DNA of 64,000 nucleotides. Source: Limisphaerales bacterium (GTDB taxonomy: Bacteria; Verrucomicrobiota; Verrucomicrobiia; Limisphaerales; UBA1096). Position 1 is the first letter of the stretch, and every line of letters begins with the position of its first letter. The position numbers and the translations under genes are program-made. The stretch is from NCBI GenBank assembly GCA_004213515.1, contig SHAK01000009.1, positions 1 to 64,000 of the forward strand. Direction: 5' to 3'. The notes beneath the pieces were generated by a model. That model was not told the origin of the DNA and made no database searches. It was given only the letters and a program-made list of their open reading frames with translations. Positions 47,995 through 56,943 of this stretch are shown piece by piece.

Positions 47995-49740
47995 ATGATT
48001 CGTTTGTCCACATTCATCTTAACTCTACTAATTGCAAATAGTGCATATGCGCAACGAGCAGTAGCAACTTTGGACCGCTCAACTGTGGCAGTTGGAGAAG
48101 GGGTCGGCTTCAGCATTGCGTGTGAAAATTTTCAACCATCAAGACTTCCTAGTTTACCGTCAATTTCTGGATTGCAAATTTCTAATTCTGGTTCTGGCCG
48201 TAGTTTTCAGCTCGGAGGGGGACAACAGATTAGCACTCTAACTTATAATTTTCTTTTAACAGCGAATAAAATTGGAACATTTGTTATCCCCGGAATATCG
48301 ATTAGATCAAACTCTGGAGTATTCAAAACACAATCACTAAAACTCCGGGTTGTAGCTTCCGACTCATCTGATAATAAAAGTCAAATATCTGATTACGCAT
48401 TTATACGCCTCATACCAATTAAAGATGAAGCATATGTTGGAGAATCAATTCCGATCGAAATTCAACTATTTCTACAAAATGGACAATTCAATATGCCAGA
48501 ACTTTCAGCTGAAGGATTTAACTTAACAGAATATCCAGAACCTCGTTCTTCTAGAGCTCAAAAAGGCAACACTATCTATCAAGTTCGAACCTTCCAAACT
48601 GCTGCAACTCCAGTAAAATCCGGAAATCTTAAAATTGGACCTGTTAAAATGGATGTGGTTTTGAAAATCAGACAAAACCAACGTCGAAGAAGTCCTTTTA
48701 GCGATCCATTTGATGGGCTTTTGACAAGATATCAAGATGTTCCAGTAAAGATTGAAGCCAAGGCACAAAACATCACAGTTAAACCACTTCCTACTAATGG
48801 TCGACCTGATAATTTTAATGGTGCTGTTGGCCAATTTTCTATAACAGCAAAGGCTTCTCCTCTTGAAGTTAATGTTGGCGATCCTGTCACGATCAATATC
48901 GAAATGTCCGGACAAGGCACTATAGAGTCACTTAGTCTCCCCAACCTAGAATGGCGCGGATTTAAGAGCTACGAACCATCTGTTTTATCCAAAAAAACTG
49001 ATCCTCTTGGTATAAACGGCATCAAAGTATTCGAACAAGTAATCATTCCTGAGAAAGAAACAATCAAAGAAGTACCAAGAATTGAAATAGCATACTTCGA
49101 CCCAAAAGCAGAAAGTTATAAAATATTATCTCAAGGACCATTTGCTTTAAAAGTAAAGCCAAGTACAAAATCTAATTTAATCTCAACCACTTCATTACCA
49201 GAAAATGACTCATCTGATTTAGAAGATGAAAAACTGAAACAATCTGAAATCATTTGGATTAAGTATGAAATTGGTCCCCTTGGTCAGGCAACTCCATTTG
49301 TAACGCATCCTACTTTTTGGTTATTACAGTCAATACCATTATTATTCTTTGTAGGAAGCCTTATTTGGCGTCGCAAAAAGAATGCATTAGCTGATAACCC
49401 AAAGTTGCGCCGCCAAATGCAGGTCGAAAGAAACACTAGGCAAAGTATAAAAAAATTAATTAATTTAGCTGAAAAAAACAAAACATTAGAATTTCACAAA
49501 GAGCTGGCAGTAGTTCTTCGAGAACAGATTGGACTGAAACTTGATATTCCTGCAGAGGGAATCACTGGCGACTCTATTAACGAGTCAATTGCAAAAAGTA
49601 ATATTAAACCCAAAGCACTCGACAAATTATACATGCTTTTTAATAACTGTGATGCAGCAAGTTATGCGGCCTCTCATTCAACCGCAGACCTGCGTAAATG
49701 CCTGATTGATTTGAAAGAAGTTATTGACGAACTAAAATGA
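47995..49740 (+). CDS. BatD-like membrane protein
   Basis: The start is taken as ATG 47995 (MIRLSTFILTLLIANSAYA, a clean signal peptide), one base after the BatB-BatC stop. An in-frame ATG at 47971 lies inside that gene. The 582-residue protein has repeated immunoglobulin-like beta domains typical of BatD (VGEGVGFSI, VGESIPIEIQLFL, VGDPVTINIEMSG). It has one C-terminal membrane helix (FWLLQSIPLLFFVGSLIW) and a cytoplasmic helical tail. It overlaps the next gene by the ATGA motif. Confidence 0.9.
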   Translation: MIRLSTFILTLLIANSAYAQRAVATLDRSTVAVGEGVGFSIACENFQPSRLPSLPSISGLQISNSGSGRSFQLGGGQQISTLTYNFLLTANKIGTFVIPGISIRSNSGVFKTQSLKLRVVASDSSDNKSQISDYAFIRLIPIKDEAYVGESIPIEIQLFLQNGQFNMPELSAEGFNLTEYPEPRSSRAQKGNTIYQVRTFQTAATPVKSGNLKIGPVKMDVVLKIRQNQRRRSPFSDPFDGLLTRYQDVPVKIEAKAQNITVKPLPTNGRPDNFNGAVGQFSITAKASPLEVNVGDPVTINIEMSGQGTIESLSLPNLEWRGFKSYEPSVLSKKTDPLGINGIKVFEQVIIPEKETIKEVPRIEIAYFDPKAESYKILSQGPFALKVKPSTKSNLISTTSLPENDSSDLEDEKLKQSEIIWIKYEIGPLGQATPFVTHPTFWLLQSIPLLFFVGSLIWRRKKNALADNPKLRRQMQVERNTRQSIKKLINLAEKNKTLEFHKELAVVLREQIGLKLDIPAEGITGDSINESIAKSNIKPKALDKLYMLFNNCDAASYAASHSTADLRKCLIDLKEVIDELK

Positions 49741-50486
49741 ATCTACTCCTAAAAAGTATGATTAACTATGCTTTGATAGTACTAATTTTTTCCTTATCAG
49801 AAACTACTGCACTTCATGCAAATTCAATAAAATTTAAAAATGCTAATGAACTTTTTGATAGCAAAAATTACACTGAGGCTATTCAGAACTATAATGATCT
49901 GAGCACCAATGGTGTTTCAGTCAATCTACTGTTTAATCTTGGAAACTCTTATTATAAAGCTGGAGAAGTTGGCAAAGCATTATCTAGTTATCAAAAAGCG
50001 TTAAAGCTAGCGCCTCGAAATCCAGATTTAATTAAAAATTTTAACTTCGTTCAAAAACAAGTCCCGACACCACCAATACCAATTACATTAAGTCAAAAAT
50101 TAATTAGGAAACTTTCCATTGATGAATGGATATTCATCACGGCTTTTTTAAGCTCACTATTTTTTATACTAATGGGAATTAAACAGTTTTATCCCAGCCA
50201 CATAAAAAACAGATTTTGGATGAAAATTTCTGGAGCAATTGCATTTATTTTTCTTCTGTTTTCTTTGTATTCATTGAGTGATTACTATGATGATAAACGA
50301 GCATTTGTTACTAAAGATATAGTTGTTCATACTGGCCCAGTTGAACAGTCACCTGAATCATTTATGGCAAAAGACGGAATGGAGCTATTCGTCCTTGGTC
50401 ATAACGGGAATTTTATAAATGTAAAATCAAGTTTTGGAACGGTTGGATGGATTGATACTGACGCAGTCGCATTCATCCTTCCTTAA
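49737..50486 (+). CDS. BatE-like protein: TPR, two membrane helices, SH3 domain
   Basis: The 249-residue protein begins inside the BatD stop (ATGA). It has a signal or anchor helix, then TPR motifs (FDSKNYTEAIQNYNDLST, NLLFNLGNSYYKAGEVGKA). Two hydrophobic segments follow (WIFITAFLSSLFFILMGI, AIAFIFLLFSLYSLS), and a C-terminal SH3-like domain (VVHTGPVEQSPESF ... GTVGWIDTDAVAFI). The architecture matches BatE. It closes the bat operon. Confidence 0.9.
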   Translation: MNLLLKSMINYALIVLIFSLSETTALHANSIKFKNANELFDSKNYTEAIQNYNDLSTNGVSVNLLFNLGNSYYKAGEVGKALSSYQKALKLAPRNPDLIKNFNFVQKQVPTPPIPITLSQKLIRKLSIDEWIFITAFLSSLFFILMGIKQFYPSHIKNRFWMKISGAIAFIFLLFSLYSLSDYYDDKRAFVTKDIVVHTGPVEQSPESFMAKDGMELFVLGHNGNFINVKSSFGTVGWIDTDAVAFILP

Positions 50487-50536
50487 ACACGAAAAATATA
50501 GATTATAGAAAATTAAACTAATTTAAATTATCTATA

Positions 50537-51148
50537 TCACCTATCTTTTTTCTTTAAGTCAGCTCTCGCAGAATCAAGTTCACTTTGACTCAATAGTCCA
50601 TCTTGATTGACGTCACTTTTGATAAATACTTTTAAACGCGCTTTTTCTCTAGGTTCCTCTCGCATATCTCGATTACGCCCACCACTTCTACTTGGTGGCC
50701 TGGTAATGTATTTCATCAACCAGTCCATAGTCTTGAACTTTCCAGATTCAACCTCTTTGGCAATTGCTGCTCTTTCGATAGTATTCAAACGACCGTCTTT
50801 ATTGAGATCATATTCATTATTAATTTCTTTGAAACGACGATCCACCCATTGACGCGCTTGGCTAAATTCTTGCTCGTTTAATTTATTATCTTCGTCCATA
50901 TCAAATTTAGCAATAATCGGATCAGGATAGCGAAACTGCCTCCGTTCAGGTCGACGACGTTCAGTTCTTTTCGGATTTAATTTATCATAACGAATTTTTT
51001 CACGTTCGATAGAGTCTAAACGTCCATCCTTGTTGGCATCATACTTTACCAAGAGCTGCTGTTGAAAATCAGACCTCTCCGAAGCCAAACCATATGGCTC
51101 AAAAACTGCACCGATGCATATTAAAATAATTACTTTTATCGCATTCAT
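50537..51148 (-). CDS. Secreted EF-hand protein
   Basis: The 203-residue protein has a signal peptide (VIILICIGAVFEPYGLA) and four EF-hand-type calcium loops: DANKDGRLDSIE, DMDEDNKLNEQE, DLNKDGRLNTIE and DVNQDGLLSQSE. Between loops it is rich in arginine, lysine and glutamate. It lies 2 bp downstream of the CotH gene on the same strand, so the two are probably co-transcribed. Such secreted EF-hand proteins are common in Planctomycetes and Verrucomicrobia; calcium binding is likely, and other functions are unknown. Confidence 0.85.
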   Translation of the reverse strand: MNAIKVIILICIGAVFEPYGLASERSDFQQQLLVKYDANKDGRLDSIEREKIRYDKLNPKRTERRRPERRQFRYPDPIIAKFDMDEDNKLNEQEFSQARQWVDRRFKEINNEYDLNKDGRLNTIERAAIAKEVESGKFKTMDWLMKYITRPPSRSGGRNRDMREEPREKARLKVFIKSDVNQDGLLSQSELDSARADLKKKDR

Positions 51149-51150
51149 TG

Positions 51151-53697
51151 TTATCTCAAATTTTTGACTATTTTTTTAGCTTTCATTTTAAAAGGAAGTT
51201 CATCAACAGCACTCCATTCCCCTTCGAAAAGAACCCGAGCCTTCAATACATATGTCTTATCAAAACTAATTGGTTTTAGATACTTCTTAGCTGCAGGTGA
51301 TATCCTACCTCCAACTAAACGAGGATCGGAACCATCTAAAGTAAAATATATATCTCCTTGATCTGAAGACATCTCCAATTCAAAACCAGGATCTATTACG
51401 CCACCTCTTTTAGAGAAATGCGGAGGCGCAAGATCAGGCAGAAGCCCATGCTCTGCCAACTGATCCACAATTATACTTGAACGCTTTGGAATAAACTCAT
51501 TAAACCAACGACCAACTTCTGGAAGCCAATCCTCATCCAATGTTCGAGGCCTCATATCTCCCGATTTACGATCTGGAGGCGCCCAACTATAAGGAGAAGG
51601 CTTACCCCAACGAGCTGATTCACAAATCACGGCCAATTCTATTTCGTTAACACGCTTATTGAGTAAATTCGCAATAGATTCCGGAGTTAAAGCTCCGCGA
51701 TTAAAAAAATGTTTGTGTAAACGATCTGCTACTGCTTGTCGAAATTCAGCATTATGAAGACATTGCTGCCATATCCATTGAGGGTTACTTCGAGCATACT
51801 CGTCGCCCGCCGGATACGGTCCAGTTCGATTCTCATCAAGTTTCAAGAAAGTGTGTTCTGCATCCCACACATAATATCGAAAACCTTCATCTCCTTTACG
51901 GTTCCGAATTCCATACCAATTATTTGCTGAACGATTTGCTCCAAAAGAAGTAATCGGAGCATCTAAATTTCCTCCGTAAAAAATAACCAACATATAATCT
52001 ATTAAATTTTCAACATCTAGAAACACTTCGTATTCGGTATTGCGCGTGCCATCCGAATTATTGCCAAGAAGTTTTTGATATGACTCATCAGACTCCAACC
52101 CAGCTTTGCAAATTTTCCAAAATCTCTCCCATGCATCCAGGCTTCCATCTGTTGCAAACAATCCATACTGCGTATTTCCTTCCCCCTTACCTTTTCCTCT
52201 CCCTATTTTAATTACATCAAAATCCTCTTGTTTACCCGTAAAGTATGACGCGCCAAAAGAAGCTTCAGGACGTTCACATACATTAAATAGGCCCCAATAC
52301 TGACCATTAATATAAAGATGACAAAAATATCCCTGAGCAGTTGATTGACCTAAAGACATTTGTAGATCTCTATTAAATTGATCCCTCATAAATGTACATC
52401 GGGGATCATCACTGAGGCTCCATGAATAATTACTAAATGTGCGTAGATCTATATTATCAAATTCCTTCGCTGCAGCTTGCCCAAACACAGGATAATTAAG
52501 TTTCCCAGGGCCATACTCATTTCGGAAAAAAAACCTAAACGCATGTTTAGCGTTAGCAGACATTCTACTAAAGCCACCTCGAATCCTTACTCCGCAGTTT
52601 TCTTGAAAACCAATTTTCCCTTTAGCACTAATAAGCTCTAGAGAACACTCCCTCTCCCACTCCCGACCATCATTTTTTGCATTGGCAAAAATTCCCGATT
52701 TTTCACCAAATAAATCATCAAGATCCATCACTAAAGAGTAACTAGGAATCGACTTTAAACCGTCAAAAATTTTCTCTTTGTAACGCTGATCATTTACCAC
52801 GCGCGGATCCATCCCGTAATCAACATAATTAAAACCCCAATCATAAGGAAAACCAACTGGAGGCAATCCATCAGAGGACTGACTGACTATATCTTTAGGA
52901 AATAAGTAGGTTTGAGTAACAACTTTTGACGGCTTAAAATTCTTCTTGAACCCAACAACTCGAAGAACGGTTGTTTTATTAATTTTAATTATACCATTCC
53001 CCGAAATCTTCTTGCTTGTTTCAGTCGGAACAGAACCATCAGTGGTATATCTCAAAACAGTCTCTGATGTTTTAGTAGAAATAAACAAATCAAAAGACTC
53101 TTCATAAAACCCATGTGATTGACTAAAACTTAGCTTTTCGACTACTCCAATCAAATTAACTTTGTTAGGAGCCCCCGGTGTAGGCTGCAGGAAACGAATC
53201 GCTCCTCCAATTAAAGTAGACTCAGAAGATTTAATTGAATCCAATGAAACAGGGAGACCATATGAAACATCATCCTGTTGTTTAGGATATTTCATTAAAA
53301 AGTGATGCGCCACGGTTTGTCCATCAGGCTTAACTAGACCAAGATATTCCCCGTTAGCATTTAATTTAAAATTTGCATGTAACTCTTCACTAGGGTTAGC
53401 GCGATTTTTTCCAGATGCAAAAATCAGCATATAACCACCTGCATCGATAGTTACAGATGGAAACTTCCAGCAACCTAAATCAGTAACATCGTCAGTTAAG
53501 CTCCAACCCGTAAGATTTACTTTTTCAATGCCAGTATTTCTAATTTCAATCCAATCAGAACGATCTCCATCTCGATCATTTATCCCCTTGTCATTCACTG
53601 CCAAAAATTCACTAATTATCACACGCGCCTCCATTTGAACAATGTGAAGACACAAATACACAAATAAAGTGAACAAAATAACATGAAAACGTTTCAT
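51151..53697 (-). CDS. Secreted lamin-tail / CotH kinase-like protein
   Basis: The 848-residue protein has a signal peptide. A lamin-tail domain follows (RVIISEFLAVNDKGINDRDG, DWIEIRNTG, LTGWSLTDD). Next is a chitobiase-type beta domain (VLRYTTDGSVPT), then a CotH-like kinase domain with SYSLVMDLDDLFG, GVRIRGGFSR, YINGQYWGLFNVCERP and the YYVWDAEHTFL segment matching the CotH metal-site region. A second chitobiase-like domain (DIYFTLDGSDPR) is near the C-terminus. In spore formers CotH phosphorylates coat proteins; the function of bacterial extracellular CotH proteins with lamin-tail domains is unknown. Confidence 0.9.
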   Translation of the reverse strand: MKRFHVILFTLFVYLCLHIVQMEARVIISEFLAVNDKGINDRDGDRSDWIEIRNTGIEKVNLTGWSLTDDVTDLGCWKFPSVTIDAGGYMLIFASGKNRANPSEELHANFKLNANGEYLGLVKPDGQTVAHHFLMKYPKQQDDVSYGLPVSLDSIKSSESTLIGGAIRFLQPTPGAPNKVNLIGVVEKLSFSQSHGFYEESFDLFISTKTSETVLRYTTDGSVPTETSKKISGNGIIKINKTTVLRVVGFKKNFKPSKVVTQTYLFPKDIVSQSSDGLPPVGFPYDWGFNYVDYGMDPRVVNDQRYKEKIFDGLKSIPSYSLVMDLDDLFGEKSGIFANAKNDGREWERECSLELISAKGKIGFQENCGVRIRGGFSRMSANAKHAFRFFFRNEYGPGKLNYPVFGQAAAKEFDNIDLRTFSNYSWSLSDDPRCTFMRDQFNRDLQMSLGQSTAQGYFCHLYINGQYWGLFNVCERPEASFGASYFTGKQEDFDVIKIGRGKGKGEGNTQYGLFATDGSLDAWERFWKICKAGLESDESYQKLLGNNSDGTRNTEYEVFLDVENLIDYMLVIFYGGNLDAPITSFGANRSANNWYGIRNRKGDEGFRYYVWDAEHTFLKLDENRTGPYPAGDEYARSNPQWIWQQCLHNAEFRQAVADRLHKHFFNRGALTPESIANLLNKRVNEIELAVICESARWGKPSPYSWAPPDRKSGDMRPRTLDEDWLPEVGRWFNEFIPKRSSIIVDQLAEHGLLPDLAPPHFSKRGGVIDPGFELEMSSDQGDIYFTLDGSDPRLVGGRISPAAKKYLKPISFDKTYVLKARVLFEGEWSAVDELPFKMKAKKIVKNLR

Positions 53698-53751
53698 AAA
53701 TAAAATATAGTTGTTTAGTGGATTCTCACTTCTGTGTTTAGTCTTGAAAAG

Positions 53752-53778
53752 AAAAAAGCGCCGATTAAAACCGACGCC
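53752..53778 (-). terminator. Rho-independent terminator after EF-hand/RGG protein
   Basis: On the minus strand GGCGTCGG-TTTTAA-TCGGCGC forms a stem of seven pairs, with two G-T wobbles. It is followed by TTTTTTC, directly downstream of the gene ending at 53803. Confidence 0.75.
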
Positions 53779-53802
53779 TTAATAAGATTTTTTAAGTAGA
53801 TT

Positions 53803-54468
53803 TTACTTTTTGCTGCGTCGACGACGATCGCCACCTTCGCTTCGTTCTCCTCCGCGACGACCACGTGAAGACCTCTCAGCTCCTTCTCCTCCGCGACGAC
53901 CACGTGAAGACCTCTCAGCTCCTTCTCCTCCGCGACGACCACTTGAAGACATCTCTTTGCGCAATGCTGCACGCTCTTTTTCATCAAGCTTACCGTCTTT
54001 ATTCTTATCAAACTCTTTCATGAGCTTTTCACGTGAACCGCGACTGCGTTCACTTTTATTATTATCGCTATTGGCTTGGGCCATACGCTTTCTCAATTGC
54101 CCCAAACGCTCACGTGCTTGTTCTTCGGTGATTTTCCCAGCCTTAACTTGTTCACGAAGATTCTTTGCAACTGCATCATAACGAGCTCTTCGTTGTTTTT
54201 GTTGATCTTGTCCAGCCTGAGGATTAGAACGACCAGATCGGCTTCCTAAAGCTTTTCTGGCTTCAGATCTCTCTGCCTCGCTTAATTTCCCGTCTCCGTC
54301 TTTGTCAAAACGTTTGATAAGAGATTCACGGGAAGGGCGATCTGTTGCACGCTTACTCTTCTTTACTGATGGCTTAGCTGTAGACTTTCCTTCTTCAGCA
54401 ATTGCTAAGTTCAAGCTAACGCATAGCATCGCAGTAGAAGCAATAATTCCAATATTCTTTATTTTCAT
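53803..54468 (-). CDS. Secreted EF-hand protein with Arg-Gly-rich repeats
   Basis: The 221-residue protein has a signal peptide (IGIIASTAMLCVSLNLAIA) and two EF-hand loops, DKDGDGKLSEAE near residue 56 and DKNKDGKLDEKE near residue 155. The long helical linker is rich in Arg, Lys and Glu. The C-terminal 50 residues are made of repeats of SSRGRRGGEGAER and end in RRRRSKK. The strongly basic tail could bind nucleic acid or acidic polysaccharide. It has its own terminator. Confidence 0.82.
   Translation of the reverse strand: MKIKNIGIIASTAMLCVSLNLAIAEEGKSTAKPSVKKSKRATDRPSRESLIKRFDKDGDGKLSEAERSEARKALGSRSGRSNPQAGQDQQKQRRARYDAVAKNLREQVKAGKITEEQARERLGQLRKRMAQANSDNNKSERSRGSREKLMKEFDKNKDGKLDEKERAALRKEMSSSGRRGGEGAERSSRGRRGGEGAERSSRGRRGGERSEGGDRRRRSKK
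53846..53957 (-). repeat. 39-bp tandem repeats encoding an Arg-Gly-rich tail
   Basis: Two exact copies of a 39-bp unit (53846-53884 and 53885-53923) are followed by a third, diverging copy. They encode 13-residue repeats (SSRGRRGGEGAER). The copy identity implies recent expansion and likely strain-to-strain variation in copy number. Confidence 0.9.
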
Positions 54469-54602
54469 ATTCTTATTTTTTGTATAGTTAAAATAACTGC
54501 TAACTTAGATAATAAACGCCACAAGTAATAATAAGTTACATAAATTTATTATTAAATAGTTTATCAGTTGACGCAGCATCAAACAAAAGACTTAATTCGT
54601 GC

Positions 54603-55379
54603 ATGAAGATAGTTAACAGAGGGTTTACATTGATTGAATTATTAGTGGTAATAGCAATCATAGCAATTCTAGCCAGTCTACTTTTGCCAGCTTTAGCTAA
54701 AGGCAAGCAACAAGCACTTAGTGCAACCTGCAAATCAAACCTTCGACAAATTGCACTTGGAACAATTTATTATTGCGAGGATCACGAAGACCGAATGCTT
54801 CCTGTACTTGGCCCTTCTAAACCATATTGGTTTCATGCTATTGCTCCATATCTCGGTGACAAACGTTATGTTGATGATCCTCAGGCCGCTTACAACGGAT
54901 CAATGAAAACTGTAATTTGCCCAGTAGTCAAAAAAAGATCAGATGGCGCTAGCAGAGGAAGCAACAATACAAGCTGGGCATATTGGTGGGGTAGCTTTGG
55001 AAAGTCCTATGCGGAAGGTAGTTATACTATAAACTCATGGATGCAAAACCCCGAGGGCAGCTACTATGCCCCTACTTCTCAAGAAGAAAAAAGAAAGTAT
55101 TGGTCTCAATATTCCAATGCCTCGTCAGATGTGCCAATTTACGGTGACGGCAACTGGGTAGATTCATGGCCCAGACCTAACGACAAGCCTCCAAGTAATT
55201 ATTCCGGCACATACTCCGAAAACGGAATGAGACGTTTTTTTGTTAACCGTCACAGCTTTGGAATTAACGCAGGTTTTGCAGATGGCCATGTCACCAAAAT
55301 AAAACTTCGCGGTTTATGGGATCAAAAATGGTATCGAGGTTATACTCTCACTAAAGAACCCAGACTTCCGAAACGTTAA
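54603..55379 (+). CDS. Pseudopilin-like protein (prepilin N-methylation signal)
   Basis: The 258-residue protein has the class III leader [19 protein letters not shown] and a hydrophobic helix running to [10 protein letters not shown]. The C-terminal H-x9-DG motif is exact: [14 protein letters not shown]. It is the second of three orphan pseudopilins in the window, and precedes a PQQ propeller gene by 34 bp on the same strand, so the two may be co-expressed. Confidence 0.9.
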   Translation: MKIVNRGFTLIELLVVIAIIAILASLLLPALAKGKQQALSATCKSNLRQIALGTIYYCEDHEDRMLPVLGPSKPYWFHAIAPYLGDKRYVDDPQAAYNGSMKTVICPVVKKRSDGASRGSNNTSWAYWWGSFGKSYAEGSYTINSWMQNPEGSYYAPTSQEEKRKYWSQYSNASSDVPIYGDGNWVDSWPRPNDKPPSNYSGTYSENGMRRFFVNRHSFGINAGFADGHVTKIKLRGLWDQKWYRGYTLTKEPRLPKR

Positions 55380-55413
55380 ATTATAATCAATCGAGAACTT
55401 CAGCTCTAACACT

Positions 55414-56943
55414 ATGATTATGAAATTAATTTTTTTTATATTATCTGTGCTCGCTCTTTCTCTTTTCCAAGTAAAAGCAACTAATTGGAACCAGTATCGA
55501 GGCCCTAATGGGTCGGGAGTGGCTCAAGATTGCCAGCCTCCATATAAAATTTCTAAGAAAAATCTAATTTGGAAAACTTTACTAATCCCTGGCTTCTCAT
55601 CCCCTGCTCTTTCTGAAGATAAATTATTCCTAACCGGATTATCTGGCGATAGGCTTGTCACAATTGGGGTAAACAAATCTGATGGTAAAATTATTTGGAA
55701 AAGCCTAACACCAAAAGTCGAACTCGAAAAAGTGCATAAAGCTGGCCATCCCGCCTGCTCTACACCGCTTGTTGTGGATGATTGCGTATACTCCTATTTC
55801 GGTTCATATGGCCTCATTTGCTACAAACTTGACGGAACAGAACTTTGGAAGAAACCAATTCCGACTCCAAAAACACTATACGGAATGTCTTCTTCACCAA
55901 TTTCATATGGCGATAATATCATAATGGTACTCGATAATGATGCCAATCTTCCCAGCAGTTCTTTAAGCCAATCAAAAATTGTTGCATTCAATAAAAAAAA
56001 CGGCAAATCAGCTTGGGAAATAGCTCGCCCTCTCCATCGTAGTGGATGGTCTACACCTATGATATGGAAACATAATCAAGACACTGAACTTGTCGTTCTT
56101 GGCAATGGACGTGTAAGCGGATATGACATGAAAAGTGGTTCCAGAAAATGGTATGTTACAGGCTTCTCTCGAGAAACAATATCCATCCCCATCTCTGGAA
56201 ATAATCTCTTATATGTATCTTCTTCGAGACTAGGAGGGGGGGGGGATATTCAATTGGACCCATTACCATTTTGGGAGGCTGTCATCCAGTTTGATAAAAA
56301 TGCTGATGGAAAAATTGAACGTAAAGAGATGACTAAAAACTTCACTTTTCCAATACGCCCAGAACTTCCAATTGGTCACCCTGGTTTTGGAATCCCATTA
56401 CCAAAAGACAAAGAGCGTAAAAAATCCCGACTTGATGGAATGTTCAAAGGAGTAGATCGCAATCGAGACAATTTCTGGACCAAAGAAGAATTTATCGAAA
56501 ACATGCGCAGCGGTCGCGGCAAACCATTATTAATAGCTATAAATCCAGGAGGACAAGGCGATATCTCAAAAACGCATTTAAAATGGGAACTTAACCGAAG
56601 CATACCGGAGATTCCTTCCCCTCTTTTATATAAAGATCTCATCTATATGATTCGTAATGGCGGACTCTTAGCAGCTATTGAGGCGTCGACCGGCAAACTT
56701 ATCTATCGAGAACGAATAAACGCACCCGGCCATTATAGCGCCTCACCCATCGGTTCTAACAACCACATTTATCTTAGTTCCAACCGAGGAATTGTCTCTG
56801 TTGTAAGAGCTAATCGAAAATTTAAGATCATACACCAATATGATCTCCAATCGCCAATTCACGCTACCCCAGCAATAGATAAAGATAGCCTTTATATTCG
56901 AACTGAAAAGTCACTATGGGCTTTTAGAAACCAAAATAATTAG
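55414..56943 (+). CDS. PQQ-type beta-propeller with inserted EF-hand pair
   Basis: The 509-residue secreted protein has a signal peptide (LIFFILSVLALSLFQVKA). Propeller blades follow (WNQYRGPNGSG, GKIIWKSLT, GTELWKKPI, GKSAWEIARP, GKLIYRERI). Between two blades, near residues 295-370, lie two EF-hand-like loops: DKNADGKIERKE and DRNRDNFWTKEE. Calcium may therefore modulate the propeller. A run of ten G (56236-56245) lies in frame just upstream of the EF-hand segment. The stop overlaps the convergent sulfatase gene by four bases. Confidence 0.86.
   Translation: MIMKLIFFILSVLALSLFQVKATNWNQYRGPNGSGVAQDCQPPYKISKKNLIWKTLLIPGFSSPALSEDKLFLTGLSGDRLVTIGVNKSDGKIIWKSLTPKVELEKVHKAGHPACSTPLVVDDCVYSYFGSYGLICYKLDGTELWKKPIPTPKTLYGMSSSPISYGDNIIMVLDNDANLPSSSLSQSKIVAFNKKNGKSAWEIARPLHRSGWSTPMIWKHNQDTELVVLGNGRVSGYDMKSGSRKWYVTGFSRETISIPISGNNLLYVSSSRLGGGGDIQLDPLPFWEAVIQFDKNADGKIERKEMTKNFTFPIRPELPIGHPGFGIPLPKDKERKKSRLDGMFKGVDRNRDNFWTKEEFIENMRSGRGKPLLIAINPGGQGDISKTHLKWELNRSIPEIPSPLLYKDLIYMIRNGGLLAAIEASTGKLIYRERINAPGHYSASPIGSNNHIYLSSNRGIVSVVRANRKFKIIHQYDLQSPIHATPAIDKDSLYIRTEKSLWAFRNQNN
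56236..56245 (+). repeat. G10 homopolymer inside the EF-hand/PQQ propeller gene
   Basis: Ten consecutive G encode Gly-Gly-Gly plus the first base of Asp in LGGGGDIQL. Tracts of this length slip during replication; gain or loss of one or two bases would truncate the protein after its first half. It is also a place where assembly errors occur. Confidence 0.9.
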
